Notes: generated by a model from the letters alone, not told the origin. A stretch of 64,000 bases of DNA from Pontitalea aquivivens (GCF_046507575.1 NZ_JBKFEY010000007.1:1-64000), one strand, 5' to 3'; shown: positions 17,654-26,499, counted from the stretch's first letter. Numbers and translations: made by a program.

Positions 17654-17989
17654 ATGTTCGCATCCCCCGCTTTTGCCCAGGCCGCCGGTGGCGCCGGTGG
17701 CGCCGCTGCCTTCGGCCAGTTCATCCCGCTGATCCTGATCTTCGTGATCATGTATTTCCTGCTGATCCGTCCGCAGCAAAAGAAGGTCAAGGAACACCGC
17801 GCCATGGTCGAGGCGCTGCGCCGGGGCGATCAGGTGGTGACGCAGGGCGGCATCATCGGCAAGGTGACCCATGTGCGCGAAGATGGCGAGCTGGAGGTGG
17901 AAATCGCCCAGGGCGTCAAGGTGCGTGTGGTGAAATCGACCATCGTCCAGGTTCTGAGCAAGACCGAACCTGCCGCCAACGCCGGCTGA
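17654..17989 (+). CDS. yajC: Preprotein translocase subunit YajC
   Basis: A 111-residue single-span inner-membrane protein. A short N-terminal part is followed by a helix (FIPLILIFVIMYFLLIRPQ) and the conserved cytoplasmic segment QQKKVKEHRAMVEALRRGD, then a small basic beta-domain. It associates with SecDF, whose genes follow about 100 bases downstream, as is usual. Confidence 0.95.
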   Translation: MFASPAFAQAAGGAGGAAAFGQFIPLILIFVIMYFLLIRPQQKKVKEHRAMVEALRRGDQVVTQGGIIGKVTHVREDGELEVEIAQGVKVRVVKSTIVQVLSKTEPAANAG

Positions 17990-18090
17990 GCTGACCCAGA
18001 CGATCGGCCCCCGGGCCGGCCTGATGGGGCCGGGCGGGGCGCCGGTCGCAACGCATCCGACCAGAACCGACCGGGGGACCCGACCGCGCC

Positions 18091-19755
18091 ATGTTGCAAA
18101 TTCCGCTTTGGAAGCGCCTGCTGATCATAGCGATCTGCCTTCTGGGCGTGATCACCGCCGCGCCGAATCTGTTCTATTCGCGGGTTGAGGGGCATAACGA
18201 CGCCATCGCCGCGGCCGAACGGGCAGGCTTTCTGACGCCGGAACAGGAAGCGGCGCGCGCGGCCTGGCCCGACTGGCTGCCCTCGGGGCTGGTGAACCTG
18301 GGGCTGGATCTGCGCGGGGGCGCGCATCTTCTGGCCGAGGTGCAGGTGGCCGATGTCTACAAGGCCCGGATGGACGGGCTCTGGCCCGAGATGCGCCGGG
18401 CGCTGGCCGATGACCGCGCCACGATCGGCGCGGTGCGCCGCGCGCCTTCAGCCCCTGATGAGCTGCGCATCCAGATCGGCGAGCCGTCGCAGATGGCACG
18501 CGCGCTGGAAATCGCCCGCGGCCTTGCCAGCCCGGTCGTCACCCTGACCGGGGTGGGCCAGACCGATATCGTGCTGCGCGCCGAAGGCGACCAGATCGTC
18601 GTCACCCTGTCCGAGGCCGAGCGCACCGCCAGCGATGACCGCACGATCCAGCAAAGCCTTGAGATCATCCGCCGCCGCGTCGATGAGGTGGGCACCCGCG
18701 AACCCACGATCCAGCGCCAGGGCAGCGACCGTATCCTGATCCAGGTGCCCGGCATCGGGTCCGCCGAGGAACTCAAGGCGCTGATCGGCACCACCGCCAA
18801 GCTGACCTTCCACCCGGTCATCGGATCGACCGGCGACGGATCGGCCAATCCGGGCGTGGGCAATGTGATCCTGGCCGATGCCGAACGCGAAGGCGCCTTC
18901 TACATCCTGGAAGACAGCCCCGTCGTCACCGGCGAGGATCTGGTCGATGCCCGCCCCGATGTGGACCAGAACGGCTTTCCGGCCGTGGCCTTCCGCTTCA
19001 ACCCCACCGGGGCGCGGGCCTTTGGCGACTATACCGCCAACAACATCGGCCAGCTGTTCGCCATCGTGCTGGATGACAAGGTGATCTCGGCGCCGCGGAT
19101 CAATTCGCACATTCCCGGCGGGTCGGGCATCATCACCGGCAATTTCACCGTGGAAGAGGCGACCAACTTGGCCGTGTTGCTGCGCGCGGGCGCGCTGCCG
19201 GCGGAAATGACCTTCCTGGAAGAACGCACCATCGGCCCCGAACTGGGGCAGGACAGCATCGATGCGGGGCGCATCGCGGCCCTGGTCGGGCTGATCGCGG
19301 TGGTGGTCTTCATCATCGCCAGCTACGGCCTGTTCGGGGCGATCGCGTCGGTGGCGCTGGGGCTGAACATCGCGCTGATCTTCGGCATCCTGTCGATGAT
19401 CGGCGGCACGCTGACGCTGCCGGGCATCGCCGGGATCGTGCTGACCATCGGCATGGCGGTTGACGCCAATGTGCTGGTGTTCGAGCGTATCCGGGAAGAG
19501 CTGAAGACCGCGCGTGGCCCGGCCCGCGCCATCGAGCTTGGCTATGAAAAGGCCATGTCGGCGATCTTTGACGCCAACTTCACCACCTTCATGACCGCGG
19601 CGATCCTGTTCATGGTCGGATCCGGTCCGGTGCGGGGCTTTGCGGTGACGCTGGGCATCGGCATCGTCACGTCCGTGTTCACGGCGATCTTTGTGACGCG
19701 GCTGTTGCTGGTGGTCTGGTTCGACTGGCGCCGGCCCAGGACGATTACGGTATAG
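18091..19755 (+). CDS. secD: Protein translocase subunit SecD
   Basis: A 554-residue RND-type subunit that uses the proton gradient to help pull secreted proteins across the inner membrane. An N-terminal helix is followed by the motif LGLDLRGGAHLLAEV, a large periplasmic domain, and six helices in the last third containing GIVLTIGMAVDANVLVFERIREE, the conserved charged helix-4 motif. ATG is preceded by GGGGGACC at a rather long distance. secF follows after 12 bases. Confidence 0.96.
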   Translation: MLQIPLWKRLLIIAICLLGVITAAPNLFYSRVEGHNDAIAAAERAGFLTPEQEAARAAWPDWLPSGLVNLGLDLRGGAHLLAEVQVADVYKARMDGLWPEMRRALADDRATIGAVRRAPSAPDELRIQIGEPSQMARALEIARGLASPVVTLTGVGQTDIVLRAEGDQIVVTLSEAERTASDDRTIQQSLEIIRRRVDEVGTREPTIQRQGSDRILIQVPGIGSAEELKALIGTTAKLTFHPVIGSTGDGSANPGVGNVILADAEREGAFYILEDSPVVTGEDLVDARPDVDQNGFPAVAFRFNPTGARAFGDYTANNIGQLFAIVLDDKVISAPRINSHIPGGSGIITGNFTVEEATNLAVLLRAGALPAEMTFLEERTIGPELGQDSIDAGRIAALVGLIAVVVFIIASYGLFGAIASVALGLNIALIFGILSMIGGTLTLPGIAGIVLTIGMAVDANVLVFERIREELKTARGPARAIELGYEKAMSAIFDANFTTFMTAAILFMVGSGPVRGFAVTLGIGIVTSVFTAIFVTRLLLVVWFDWRRPRTITV

Positions 19756-19767
19756 GGGGCAACGACC

Positions 19768-20751
19768 ATGGCATTCCGTCTGAAACTTGTCCCCGAGACC
19801 ACCAGTTGGGATTTCTTCCGCGCCCAGTGGCTGACCTTTGGCATCTCGGTCGTGGCGATGATCGCCTCGGTGATCGTGGTGCTGGCGATGGGGCTGAACT
19901 TCGGCATCGATTTCCGCGGCGGCACCACGATCCGCACCGAAAGCACGGCGGCGGTGGATGTGGGCGGCTATCGTCAGGCGATCGCGCCGCTGGACCTGGG
20001 CGATGTATCCATCACCGAGGTCTTTGACCCGACCTTCGGCCCCGATCAGAATGTGGCGATGATCCGCATCCAGGCGCAGGAGGGGGCGGAATCGGTCACG
20101 CCGCAGATGATCGCCGCGGTCGAGGCGGCGCTGCAGGGGGCGGACCCGTCGATCCGCTTCGCCTCGGTCGAATCGGTGGGGCCGAAGGTGTCGGGGGAAC
20201 TGGTGCAGACCGCGATCCTGGCGGTGCTGGGGGCGATGGCGGCGATCCTGTTCTACATCTGGCTGCGCTTCGAATGGCAGTTCGGCATCGGCGCGGTGGC
20301 GGCGCTGGTGCATGATGTCATCGTGACCATGGGGGTCTTTGCGCTGTTCCAGATCCGGTTTGATCTGGCCACCATCGCGGCGCTGCTGACGATTTTGGGC
20401 TATTCGATCAACGACACCGTGGTGGTGTTCGACCGGCTGCGCGAAAATCTTATGAAATACAAGACGATGCCGCTGCGTGATGTGATGAACCTGTCGGTCA
20501 ATGAAACGCTGTCGCGCACGGTGATGACCTCGGGCACCACGCTGATCGCGCTGATCGCGCTGCTGATCCTGGGCGGCGACGTGATCCGCGGCTTTGTCTT
20601 TGCGATCACTTTTGGCGTGATCATCGGCACCTGGTCGTCGGTCTTCATGGCCAAGAACATCGTGCTGTTCCTGGGGCTGAACCGCGATCCGAAGAAGAAG
20701 GACGACGGCGACGCGCGGTTCTTCACGGAAAAGACCGATGCCGCTGATTGA
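19768..20751 (+). CDS. secF: Protein translocase subunit SecF
   Basis: A 327-residue partner of SecD. The N-terminal helix precedes GLNFGIDFRGGTTI; the C-terminal membrane region contains ILGYSINDTVVVFDRLREN and TLSRTVMTSGTT, all SecF signatures. Its last 14 bases overlap the start of the next gene. Confidence 0.96.
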   Translation: MAFRLKLVPETTSWDFFRAQWLTFGISVVAMIASVIVVLAMGLNFGIDFRGGTTIRTESTAAVDVGGYRQAIAPLDLGDVSITEVFDPTFGPDQNVAMIRIQAQEGAESVTPQMIAAVEAALQGADPSIRFASVESVGPKVSGELVQTAILAVLGAMAAILFYIWLRFEWQFGIGAVAALVHDVIVTMGVFALFQIRFDLATIAALLTILGYSINDTVVVFDRLRENLMKYKTMPLRDVMNLSVNETLSRTVMTSGTTLIALIALLILGGDVIRGFVFAITFGVIIGTWSSVFMAKNIVLFLGLNRDPKKKDDGDARFFTEKTDAAD

Positions 20752-21109
20752 GACGAATTTCGGCGCGGCCCTGCCCATTGACGGCTATGGGCCGGGGTTC
20801 TTCCGGGTCGCGGGGCAGGTGCATCGCGGCGGCATGCTGATCCGGGCCGAAGCGGCCTGCGACTGGGCGGGCTATGACGATCTGGAACCTTTGCGCGCGC
20901 TGCAGGGTCTGGTTGACGTGGTCTTTGTCGGCACGGGCCCCGGGATCGCCCATCTGCCGCGCGATTTTGTGGCGGCGCTGGAAGGCATCGGGCTGATGGC
21001 GGAACCGATGTCCACGCCGTCGGCGGCGCGCACCTATAATGTGCTGTTGTCCGAAGGCCGGCGCGTGGCTGCGGCGCTTTATCCCATGCCGGGCGAAACC
21101 GCGCCGTGA
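20738..21109 (+). CDS. Mth938-like domain protein
   Basis: A 123-residue protein of the Mth938/DUF498 fold. Recognisable segments are INGYG-type IDGYGPGFFRV, DVVFVGTGPGIAHLP and a C-terminal ARTYNVLLSEGRRVAAAL. It overlaps secF by 14 bases, so it is translationally coupled. This secF-DUF498-ccm order is familiar from alphaproteobacteria. The family includes NDUFAF3, a mitochondrial complex I assembly factor; whether the bacterial form has that role is not established here. Confidence 0.85.
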   Translation: MPLIETNFGAALPIDGYGPGFFRVAGQVHRGGMLIRAEAACDWAGYDDLEPLRALQGLVDVVFVGTGPGIAHLPRDFVAALEGIGLMAEPMSTPSAARTYNVLLSEGRRVAAALYPMPGETAP

Positions 21110-21147
21110 CCCTTTCCGCCGCGGCCTGCATCCGATAAGGCAAAGGC

Positions 21148-21780
21148 ATGAATGCGCTTACCGTTACCGATCTTGCCGTCAGCCGTGGCGGCCTGCCTGT
21201 TCTGGAGGGGCTGAGCTTCCGGCTGGAGCCGGGGCGCGCGCTGGTGCTGCGCGGCCCCAACGGGATCGGCAAGACCACGTTGTTGCGCACGCTGGCGGGG
21301 CTGCAGCCGCCGCTGGCCGGGCAGGTGTCGGTGCCGCCCGAGGCGATCGCCTATGCCGCCCATGCCGATGGGCTGAAGGCCACGCTGAGCGTGACGGAAA
21401 ACCTGCGGTTCTGGGCGGCGGTCTATGGCACGGGTGACATTGCCCCGGCGCTGGTGCGGATGAACCTGCGCGCCCTGGCCGATCGCGCGGCGATGAGCCT
21501 GTCGGCCGGGCAGAAGCGCCGTCTGGGCCTGGCGCGGCTGCTGGTCACGGGGCGTCCTGTCTGGGTGCTGGATGAGCCGACGGTGTCGCTGGATGTCGAT
21601 TCGGTGGCGCTGTTCGCGGACGCGGTGCGCGCGCATCTGGCGGGCGGCGGATCGGCGCTGATGGCCACGCATATCGATCTGGGCATATCCGAGGCCGGGG
21701 TTCTGGACCTTGCCCCCTACAAGGCGCGCAGCCCCGAAGAGGGCGGGATCACCGGCGGCTTTGACGAGGCCTTCGCATGA
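21148..21780 (+). CDS. ccmA: Heme exporter ATP-binding protein CcmA
   Basis: A 210-residue ABC ATPase of system I cytochrome c maturation; with CcmB it drives release of heme-loaded CcmE. Walker A GPNGIGKT is at residues 36-43, the signature LSAGQKRR near 119 and Walker B VWVLDEPT near 138. It leads the ccm block but is separated from ccmB by a 94-base gap holding a repeat copy. Confidence 0.95.
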   Translation: MNALTVTDLAVSRGGLPVLEGLSFRLEPGRALVLRGPNGIGKTTLLRTLAGLQPPLAGQVSVPPEAIAYAAHADGLKATLSVTENLRFWAAVYGTGDIAPALVRMNLRALADRAAMSLSAGQKRRLGLARLLVTGRPVWVLDEPTVSLDVDSVALFADAVRAHLAGGGSALMATHIDLGISEAGVLDLAPYKARSPEEGGITGGFDEAFA

Positions 21781-21820
21781 GTGGCGGCGGGATGAGTGGC
21801 GGGGGCGGGACGCTCCGCGG

Positions 21821-21843
21821 GGAGTATTTGGGCCAAGAAGAAG
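21821..21843 (-). repeat. Dispersed intergenic repeat, copy 3, inside the ccm operon
   Basis: The core GGAGTATTTGGGCCAAGAAG appears on the plus strand, the reverse of copy 2. The G/C hairpin is replaced by a short CGCTCCGCGGGG stretch. It sits between ccmA and ccmB. Confidence 0.65.
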
Positions 21844-21874
21844 CGGGCAGCCGCGGCTTTGGCGGGGGGCGGGC

Positions 21875-22531
21875 ATGATCGCGCTGTTGTTCCGGGATCT
21901 GCGGCTTGCGGTACGCGCGGGGGGCGGCTTCGGGCTGGGGCTGGCCTTCTTTCTGATCGTGGTCACGCTGGTGCCCTTTGGCGTCGGCCCCGAGGGTGGC
22001 ATGCTGGGCCGCATCGCGCCCGGCATTTTGTGGCTGGGCGCGCTGCTGGCCTGTCTTTTGTCGCTGGACCGCATCTTTGCGCTGGATTTCGAGGATGGCT
22101 CGCTGGATCTGCTGGCGACGGCACCGATTCCGCTTGAAGGCGTGGTGACGATGAAGGCGGTGGCGCATTGGATCACCACGGGGCTGCCGCTGGTGGTGGC
22201 CGCGCCGGTCTTTGGCGTGCTGTTGCATCTGGACGGGGCGGCGGTCTGGTGGCTGGTGTTGTCGCTGGCGCTTGGCACGCCGGCGCTGTCGGTGCTGGGC
22301 ACCTTTGGCGCGGCGCTGACGGTGGGCTTGAAGCGGGGCGGGCTGTTGCTGTCGTTGCTGGTGCTGCCGCTGTATGTGCCGACCCTGATCTTCGGGGCCG
22401 AACTGGTCCGGCGTGGCGCCGGTGACATGGCAACGGCAACGCCCCTTCTGATGCTGGGGGGGATCACCGCGGCCACCGTGGCGCTGGTGCCTTTCGCGTC
22501 GGCCGCGGCGATCCGCGTCAATCTGCGCTAG
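21875..22531 (+). CDS. ccmB: Heme exporter protein CcmB
   Basis: A 218-residue membrane protein with six predicted helices, the permease partner of CcmA. The start MIALLFRDLRLAVRAGG is typical, as are FFLIVVTLVPFGVGPE and LDRIFALDFEDGSLDLL. The frame is open back into ccmA, but ATG 21875 with GGCGGGGGGCGGGC upstream gives the normal family length. Confidence 0.95.
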   Translation: MIALLFRDLRLAVRAGGGFGLGLAFFLIVVTLVPFGVGPEGGMLGRIAPGILWLGALLACLLSLDRIFALDFEDGSLDLLATAPIPLEGVVTMKAVAHWITTGLPLVVAAPVFGVLLHLDGAAVWWLVLSLALGTPALSVLGTFGAALTVGLKRGGLLLSLLVLPLYVPTLIFGAELVRRGAGDMATATPLLMLGGITAATVALVPFASAAAIRVNLR

Positions 22532-22594
22532 AGACGCGCGCCCCTCTCGTGATAGTGACTTGAGCGCCGAGTAACAGGAAAGTAGCGATACCCC

Positions 22595-23323
22595 ATGTCG
22601 ATCTGGGAATATGCCAACCCGAAAAAATTCATGGAAACCTCTGCCTGGCTGCTGCCCTGGGTGGCGGCGCTGGCGGCGCTGACGCTGGTCACGGGGCTGG
22701 TCTGGGGGTTCTTCCTGACGCCCGATGATTACAAGCAGGGGTCCACCGTCAAGATCATCTACCTGCATGTGCCCGCCGCGATGATGGCGATCAACATCTG
22801 GGTGATGATGTTGGTGACGTCGCTGGTCTGGTTGGTCCGGCGTCACCATGTCAGCGCGCTGGCGGCCAAGGCCGCGGCCCCCGTGGGCATGGTGATGACG
22901 CTGATCGCGCTGATCACCGGCGCGCTGTGGGGCCAGCCGATGTGGGGTACCTGGTGGGAATGGGATCCGCGGCTGACCTCATTCCTGATCCTGTTCCTGT
23001 TCTATCTGGGCTATATCGCGCTGTGGGGGGCGATCGACAATCCCGACACTGCCGCCGATCTGACCGGGGTGCTGTGTCTTGTGGGGTCGGTTTTCGCGGT
23101 GCTGTCGCGCTATGCGGTGAATTTCTGGAACCAGGGCCTGCATCAGGGGGCGACGCTGTCGCTGGACAAGGAGGAAAACATCTCGGATGTCTACTGGTTG
23201 CCGCTTCTGCTGTGCATTGCCGGATTCATCCTGGTGTTCGTGGCGCTGGTTCTGGTCCGTACCCGGACCGAGATCCGCGCCCGCCGCCTGAAGGCGCTGG
23301 AAGCAAGGGAGCGCATGGCATGA
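22595..23323 (+). CDS. ccmC: Heme exporter protein CcmC
   Basis: A 242-residue six-helix membrane protein that loads heme onto CcmE. The tryptophan-rich periplasmic motif WGQPMWGTWWEWDPRLTS lies near residues 111-128, flanked by conserved histidines (YLHVPAA; the later VNFWNQGLHQGATLS). It has its own short leader of 63 bases and overlaps ccmD by 4 bases. Confidence 0.96.
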   Translation: MSIWEYANPKKFMETSAWLLPWVAALAALTLVTGLVWGFFLTPDDYKQGSTVKIIYLHVPAAMMAINIWVMMLVTSLVWLVRRHHVSALAAKAAAPVGMVMTLIALITGALWGQPMWGTWWEWDPRLTSFLILFLFYLGYIALWGAIDNPDTAADLTGVLCLVGSVFAVLSRYAVNFWNQGLHQGATLSLDKEENISDVYWLPLLLCIAGFILVFVALVLVRTRTEIRARRLKALEARERMA

Positions 23324-23481
23324 TGCCGGATCTGGGGAAATATGCGGTCACGGTGCTGGGGTCCTATGGTGCCACGCTGACGCTGCTGGTGGCGCTTGTC
23401 GGTGTCAGCCTGTGGCAGGGCGCCAGGGTGAAGCGCGCGTTGCAGGCGCAGGAAGAACGGATGGGCCGCCGCGATGGTTAA
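23320..23481 (+). CDS. ccmD: Heme exporter protein CcmD
   Basis: A 53-residue protein with one membrane helix (VLGSYGATLTLLVALVGVSL) and a basic, charged C-terminus (RVKRALQAQEERMGRR), the normal CcmD layout. ATG 23320 overlaps the ccmC stop; the adjacent ATG at 23323 is equally possible. It overlaps ccmG by 8 bases. It helps release holo-CcmE from CcmC. Confidence 0.88.
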   Translation: MMPDLGKYAVTVLGSYGATLTLLVALVGVSLWQGARVKRALQAQEERMGRRDG

Positions 23482-23998
23482 GCCGCTGATGCTGCTGCCG
23501 CCGCTGGTCTTTGCCGGGCTGGCGGGCCTGTTCATCTGGGGCATGGGACGTGAGGACCCGAACCAGTTGCCGACGGCCTTTGCCGGCAAATCGGCGCCGC
23601 CGGTGCAGCTGACGGCCCTGGGTGAGGGTGTGCCCTTTACCGATGCCGATCTGCGTGACGGCGATCTGAAGCTGGTGAATTTCTGGGCCAGCTGGTGCGC
23701 GCCTTGTCGGGTGGAACATCCGCATCTGCAGGCTTTGGCCGATGAGGGGATCGCGGTCTATGGCGTGAATTACAAGGATCAGCCGGACAAGGCCCTGGGT
23801 TTTCTGGCCGAGCTTGGAAACCCCTATCAGGCGATCGGCGCCGATGCGACGGGCCGCATGGCGCTGGACTGGGGCGTCTATGGCGTGCCGGAAACCTTTG
23901 TCGTCGATGGCGAGGGCACGGTTCTGTTCCGCTTTGCCGGCCCCGTCACGCAACGCGTGATCGATTCCAGCCTGCGCCCGCTTCTGGCCGGGGATTGA
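23474..23998 (+). CDS. ccmG: Thiol:disulfide oxidoreductase CcmG/DsbE
   Basis: A 174-residue membrane-anchored periplasmic thioredoxin. One N-terminal helix (about 6-24) is followed by a thioredoxin fold with WASWCAPC, the redox pair being C75 and C78, the cis-proline motif YGVPETFVVD and the acidic GVNYKDQ insertion typical of CcmG. It reduces apocytochrome c before heme attachment. ccmE, ccmF and ccmH are not in this cluster. Confidence 0.95.
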   Translation: MVKPLMLLPPLVFAGLAGLFIWGMGREDPNQLPTAFAGKSAPPVQLTALGEGVPFTDADLRDGDLKLVNFWASWCAPCRVEHPHLQALADEGIAVYGVNYKDQPDKALGFLAELGNPYQAIGADATGRMALDWGVYGVPETFVVDGEGTVLFRFAGPVTQRVIDSSLRPLLAGD

Positions 23999-23999
23999 C

Positions 24000-24352
24000 G
24001 CGAAGCGAGGGGCGGGATCCCGCCGGGCGGAATCCATGCGGGCCTTCGCGTCGGAAGCCGCGAACATTTGCCTTTCGTGGTTGCGCTTTGTATTCGGGAC
24101 GTTCGGGGGGCGTTGGTCTGCCAGCCCGATACCGTCCGTTCAAGGCTTTGCGGAGGGACGCCCGTGGTCTTTGACCGGGGTGTTCCATCCAGCTATGCGG
24201 CGCGGCGAAAGCGGTGTGTTCACGAATGCGTTGAATACCTTGGGCGACAAGGCCTGATCCAGACCTGCAAGACGAGCTGCACCTGAAAGATGGCCTGCAA
24301 AAGCAATTGGCCTGGGGAAATTTAAATAAAATCAATTATTTACATGGGGAAA
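24000..24352. other. Gene-free region of lower GC beside tRNA-Ser
   Basis: About 350 bases without a convincing gene lie on the 3' side of the tRNA. Base composition is visibly lower in GC than the neighbours, with an A/T-rich stretch at 24318-24345. Short open frames exist on both strands, but none has a recognisable product or a good ribosome-binding site. It could be the remnant of an element once integrated at the tRNA 3' end. Confidence 0.5.
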
Positions 24353-24442
24353 TGGCGGAGAGACAGGGATTCGAACCCTGGGTCGGCGCAAACCGACAAC
24401 GGTTTTCGAGACCGCCGCATTCGACCACTCTGCCACCTCTCC
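24353..24442 (-). tRNA. tRNA-Ser (anticodon CGA)
   Basis: Read on the minus strand the gene starts GGAGAGG at 24442 and ends with an encoded CCA at 24353. The acceptor stem GGAGAGG pairs with TCTCTCC, the T-loop TTCGAATC is present, and a long variable arm identifies a class II tRNA. The anticodon CGA at 24408-24406, in the loop CTCGAAA, reads UCG serine codons. Confidence 0.95.
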
Positions 24443-24592
24443 GCGATCAGGGGTCGTCGATGCAGCGGGATTTATAGCGGAGTTGCGGGGCTTGCAACCC
24501 CTTTTTCGCCCCGCGCGGATCGCGCATCGCGGCGGTTCTGCAGGCTTGGCAAGCGGGCGGGGGAAGAGTAGGTCTGAAAGGGGCGCGCAAGG

Positions 24593-25450
24593 GTGCGAAA
24601 GGGTCTGGTCATGCTGTCCGCTGTGCTTTCCCGAACAGTGTCGCGATGCGCTGTCCTGATGCTGTCGTTGCTGGTTCTGGCGGCGCCGGCACGGGCGGAT
24701 GCGGCGCAGATTGCACGGCTTTTGCAGACCGAGGCGCTGTTTGAAATCCTGCGTGATGAAGCCGTTGTCTATGGCGATGAACTGGCGGAAGAATTGTTTG
24801 AACAGGGCCCAGATCCGCTGTGGCGCGGGCAGGTTGCCGCGATCAACGCGCCCGATCGGCTGCGCCCGGTGTTCGAGGCGGCCTTTGCCGCGGCGCTTGG
24901 TGACCTGGACCTGCGCCCGGTCGAGGGCTTTCTGGGCTCGGACCTTGGCCGGCGCGTCATCACGCTGGAAATCGATACGCGCCGCGCGCTGTTGGACCGC
25001 GATCTGGAAGCGGCGGCGCGCGCGGCCTTTGACGCGGCGCTGGAACAGGGCGACCTTCGCGCGCTGGCGGTGCGCGCGTTCATCGACCGCGCCGATCTGA
25101 TCGAGCCGAACGTGGCGGGCGGGCTGAACGCAAACCTGGCCTTTTACCGCGCGATGGCGGCGGGCGGGGCCTTTCCCTATGCGATGTCCGAGGCCGAGAT
25201 GCTGGCCGATGTGCGCGCACAGGAACCCGAGGTGCGCGCCGAAATGACGCAGTGGCTGTCGGGCTATCTGTTTCTGGCCTATCACCCGCTGACCGAGGCG
25301 GAACTGACCGCCTATGGCGATTTCAGCGCATCGGCGCCCGGGCGGGCGCTGATGGCGGCGGTGTTCGCGGGTTTTGACGCGGTTTTCGTGCAGGTGTCGC
25401 AGGATCTGGGTGCCGCCACCGCCCGGCGGCTGAGCGGGCAGGACCTTTAG
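24593..25450 (+). CDS. DUF2059 domain protein, exported
   Basis: A protein of up to 285 residues with an N-terminal signal peptide (VLMLSLLVLAAPARA) and a mostly helical, acidic mature part. The C-terminal region (ATYPL-type FLAYHPLTEAELTAYGDFSAS followed by GRALMAAVFAGFDAVF) matches DUF2059. The start is either GTG at 24593 or ATG at 24611; the latter gives a tidier signal peptide. The function of the family is not known. No operon partner is evident. Confidence 0.75.
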   Translation: MRKGLVMLSAVLSRTVSRCAVLMLSLLVLAAPARADAAQIARLLQTEALFEILRDEAVVYGDELAEELFEQGPDPLWRGQVAAINAPDRLRPVFEAAFAAALGDLDLRPVEGFLGSDLGRRVITLEIDTRRALLDRDLEAAARAAFDAALEQGDLRALAVRAFIDRADLIEPNVAGGLNANLAFYRAMAAGGAFPYAMSEAEMLADVRAQEPEVRAEMTQWLSGYLFLAYHPLTEAELTAYGDFSASAPGRALMAAVFAGFDAVFVQVSQDLGAATARRLSGQDL

Positions 25451-25486
25451 GCCGCCCGCCCGCCCGCGCCCCGTGCCCGGGGTGGT

Positions 25487-26248
25487 TCAGCGCAGGCGCA
25501 GGGCGCCATCCAGCCTTATGACCTCGCCGTTCATATAGCCCGCCTGCAGGATGAAGGCCACCAGTTCGGCATATTCCGCCGGATCGCCCAGCCGTCGCGG
25601 GAAGGTCACGTCGGCGGCAAGCGCGTCCTGCACCTCTTGCGGCAGGCTTTGCAGCATGGGCGTGGCGAACAGGCCGGGCGCGATGGCGCAGACGCGGATC
25701 GCCTGGCTGGCCAGATCGCGGGCCAGCGGCAGGGTCATGCCCGCGATCCCCGCCTTCGAGGCGGCATAGGCGGCCTGGCCCTTTTGCCCGTCATAGGCCG
25801 CGACCGAGGCGGTGTTCACGATCACGCCGCGTTCGGGCAGGCCGCGTTCTGGCCCCGGATTGCGCGCCATTTCCGCCGCGGCCTGCCGGATCACGTTGAA
25901 GCTGCCGGTCAGGTTGATGTCGATCGTGCGCCGGAAGCTTTCCAGCTGATGCGGCCCGTCGCGGCCCACGACGCGTTCTGCGGTGACAATGCCCGCGCAG
26001 TTGATGACCGCGTTGATCGTGCCCATCCCGACCTTGGCCTGGGTCAGCGCGCCGGATACGCTGCTGGCATTGGTGACGTCGACCTGGGCGAAGTGGGCGC
26101 CGATGTCCTGGGCCAGGGCAGCGCCGCGTCGTTCGTCCCGGTCCAGGATCGTCACTTCGGCGCCGACGGCGCGCAGATGGCGCGCGGTGGCCGCCCCGAG
26201 CCCCGATGCGCCGCCGGTCACGATGGCGCGGACCTCTGTCAGTTTCAT
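25487..26248 (-). CDS. Short-chain dehydrogenase, 3-hydroxyacyl-CoA dehydrogenase type II-like
   Basis: A 253-residue SDR enzyme. The cofactor motif TGGASGLG is at residues 11-18, followed by D36 and D38 after the second strand, which favours NAD. NCAG is at 83-86, and the catalytic residues are S148, Y161 and K165. The overall pattern resembles the 3-hydroxyacyl-CoA dehydrogenase type II/HSD10 group of beta-oxidation. The ATG at 26248 follows GGAGGAG. It is divergent from an outer-membrane protein gene. Confidence 0.88.
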   Translation of the reverse strand: MKLTEVRAIVTGGASGLGAATARHLRAVGAEVTILDRDERRGAALAQDIGAHFAQVDVTNASSVSGALTQAKVGMGTINAVINCAGIVTAERVVGRDGPHQLESFRRTIDINLTGSFNVIRQAAAEMARNPGPERGLPERGVIVNTASVAAYDGQKGQAAYAASKAGIAGMTLPLARDLASQAIRVCAIAPGLFATPMLQSLPQEVQDALAADVTFPRRLGDPAEYAELVAFILQAGYMNGEVIRLDGALRLR

Positions 26249-26342
26249 GCTCACTCCTCCCCACAAAACTTAACATATCTGTGACGCGGGCCTGCGCCAC
26301 TGTCCAGAGCGGGCCTGATCGGCCAGATTTCGCCAAGGGTGA

Positions 26343-26363
26343 CCGGGTTTTGGCAAAACCCGG
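26343..26363. promoter_or_regulatory. Perfect 21-base palindrome in a divergent promoter region
   Basis: CCGGGTTTT at 26343-26351 and AAAACCCGG at 26355-26363 flank GGC. It lies between the SDR gene and the beta-barrel gene with no terminator-type T-run and no gene ending there, so an operator is more likely than a terminator. The binding regulator is unknown. Confidence 0.5.
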
Positions 26364-26499
26364 CCGACAGGGCGGGGGCAGGCGGCGGACGGGGTCGTAT
26401 CGCGTGCCGCGTATCCTATATCCGGGGAACCGTTTTCCGCGCCGGGCGTTTGCCAGGCAAGGGGAACGACCCTTGGAACCAAGTGGAAGGATATGGGAC

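Noticed and set aside
24036..24286. Short plus-strand frames of about 72 residues beside the tRNA
   Set aside because: No recognisable family, no good ribosome-binding site and overlapping frames on both strands.
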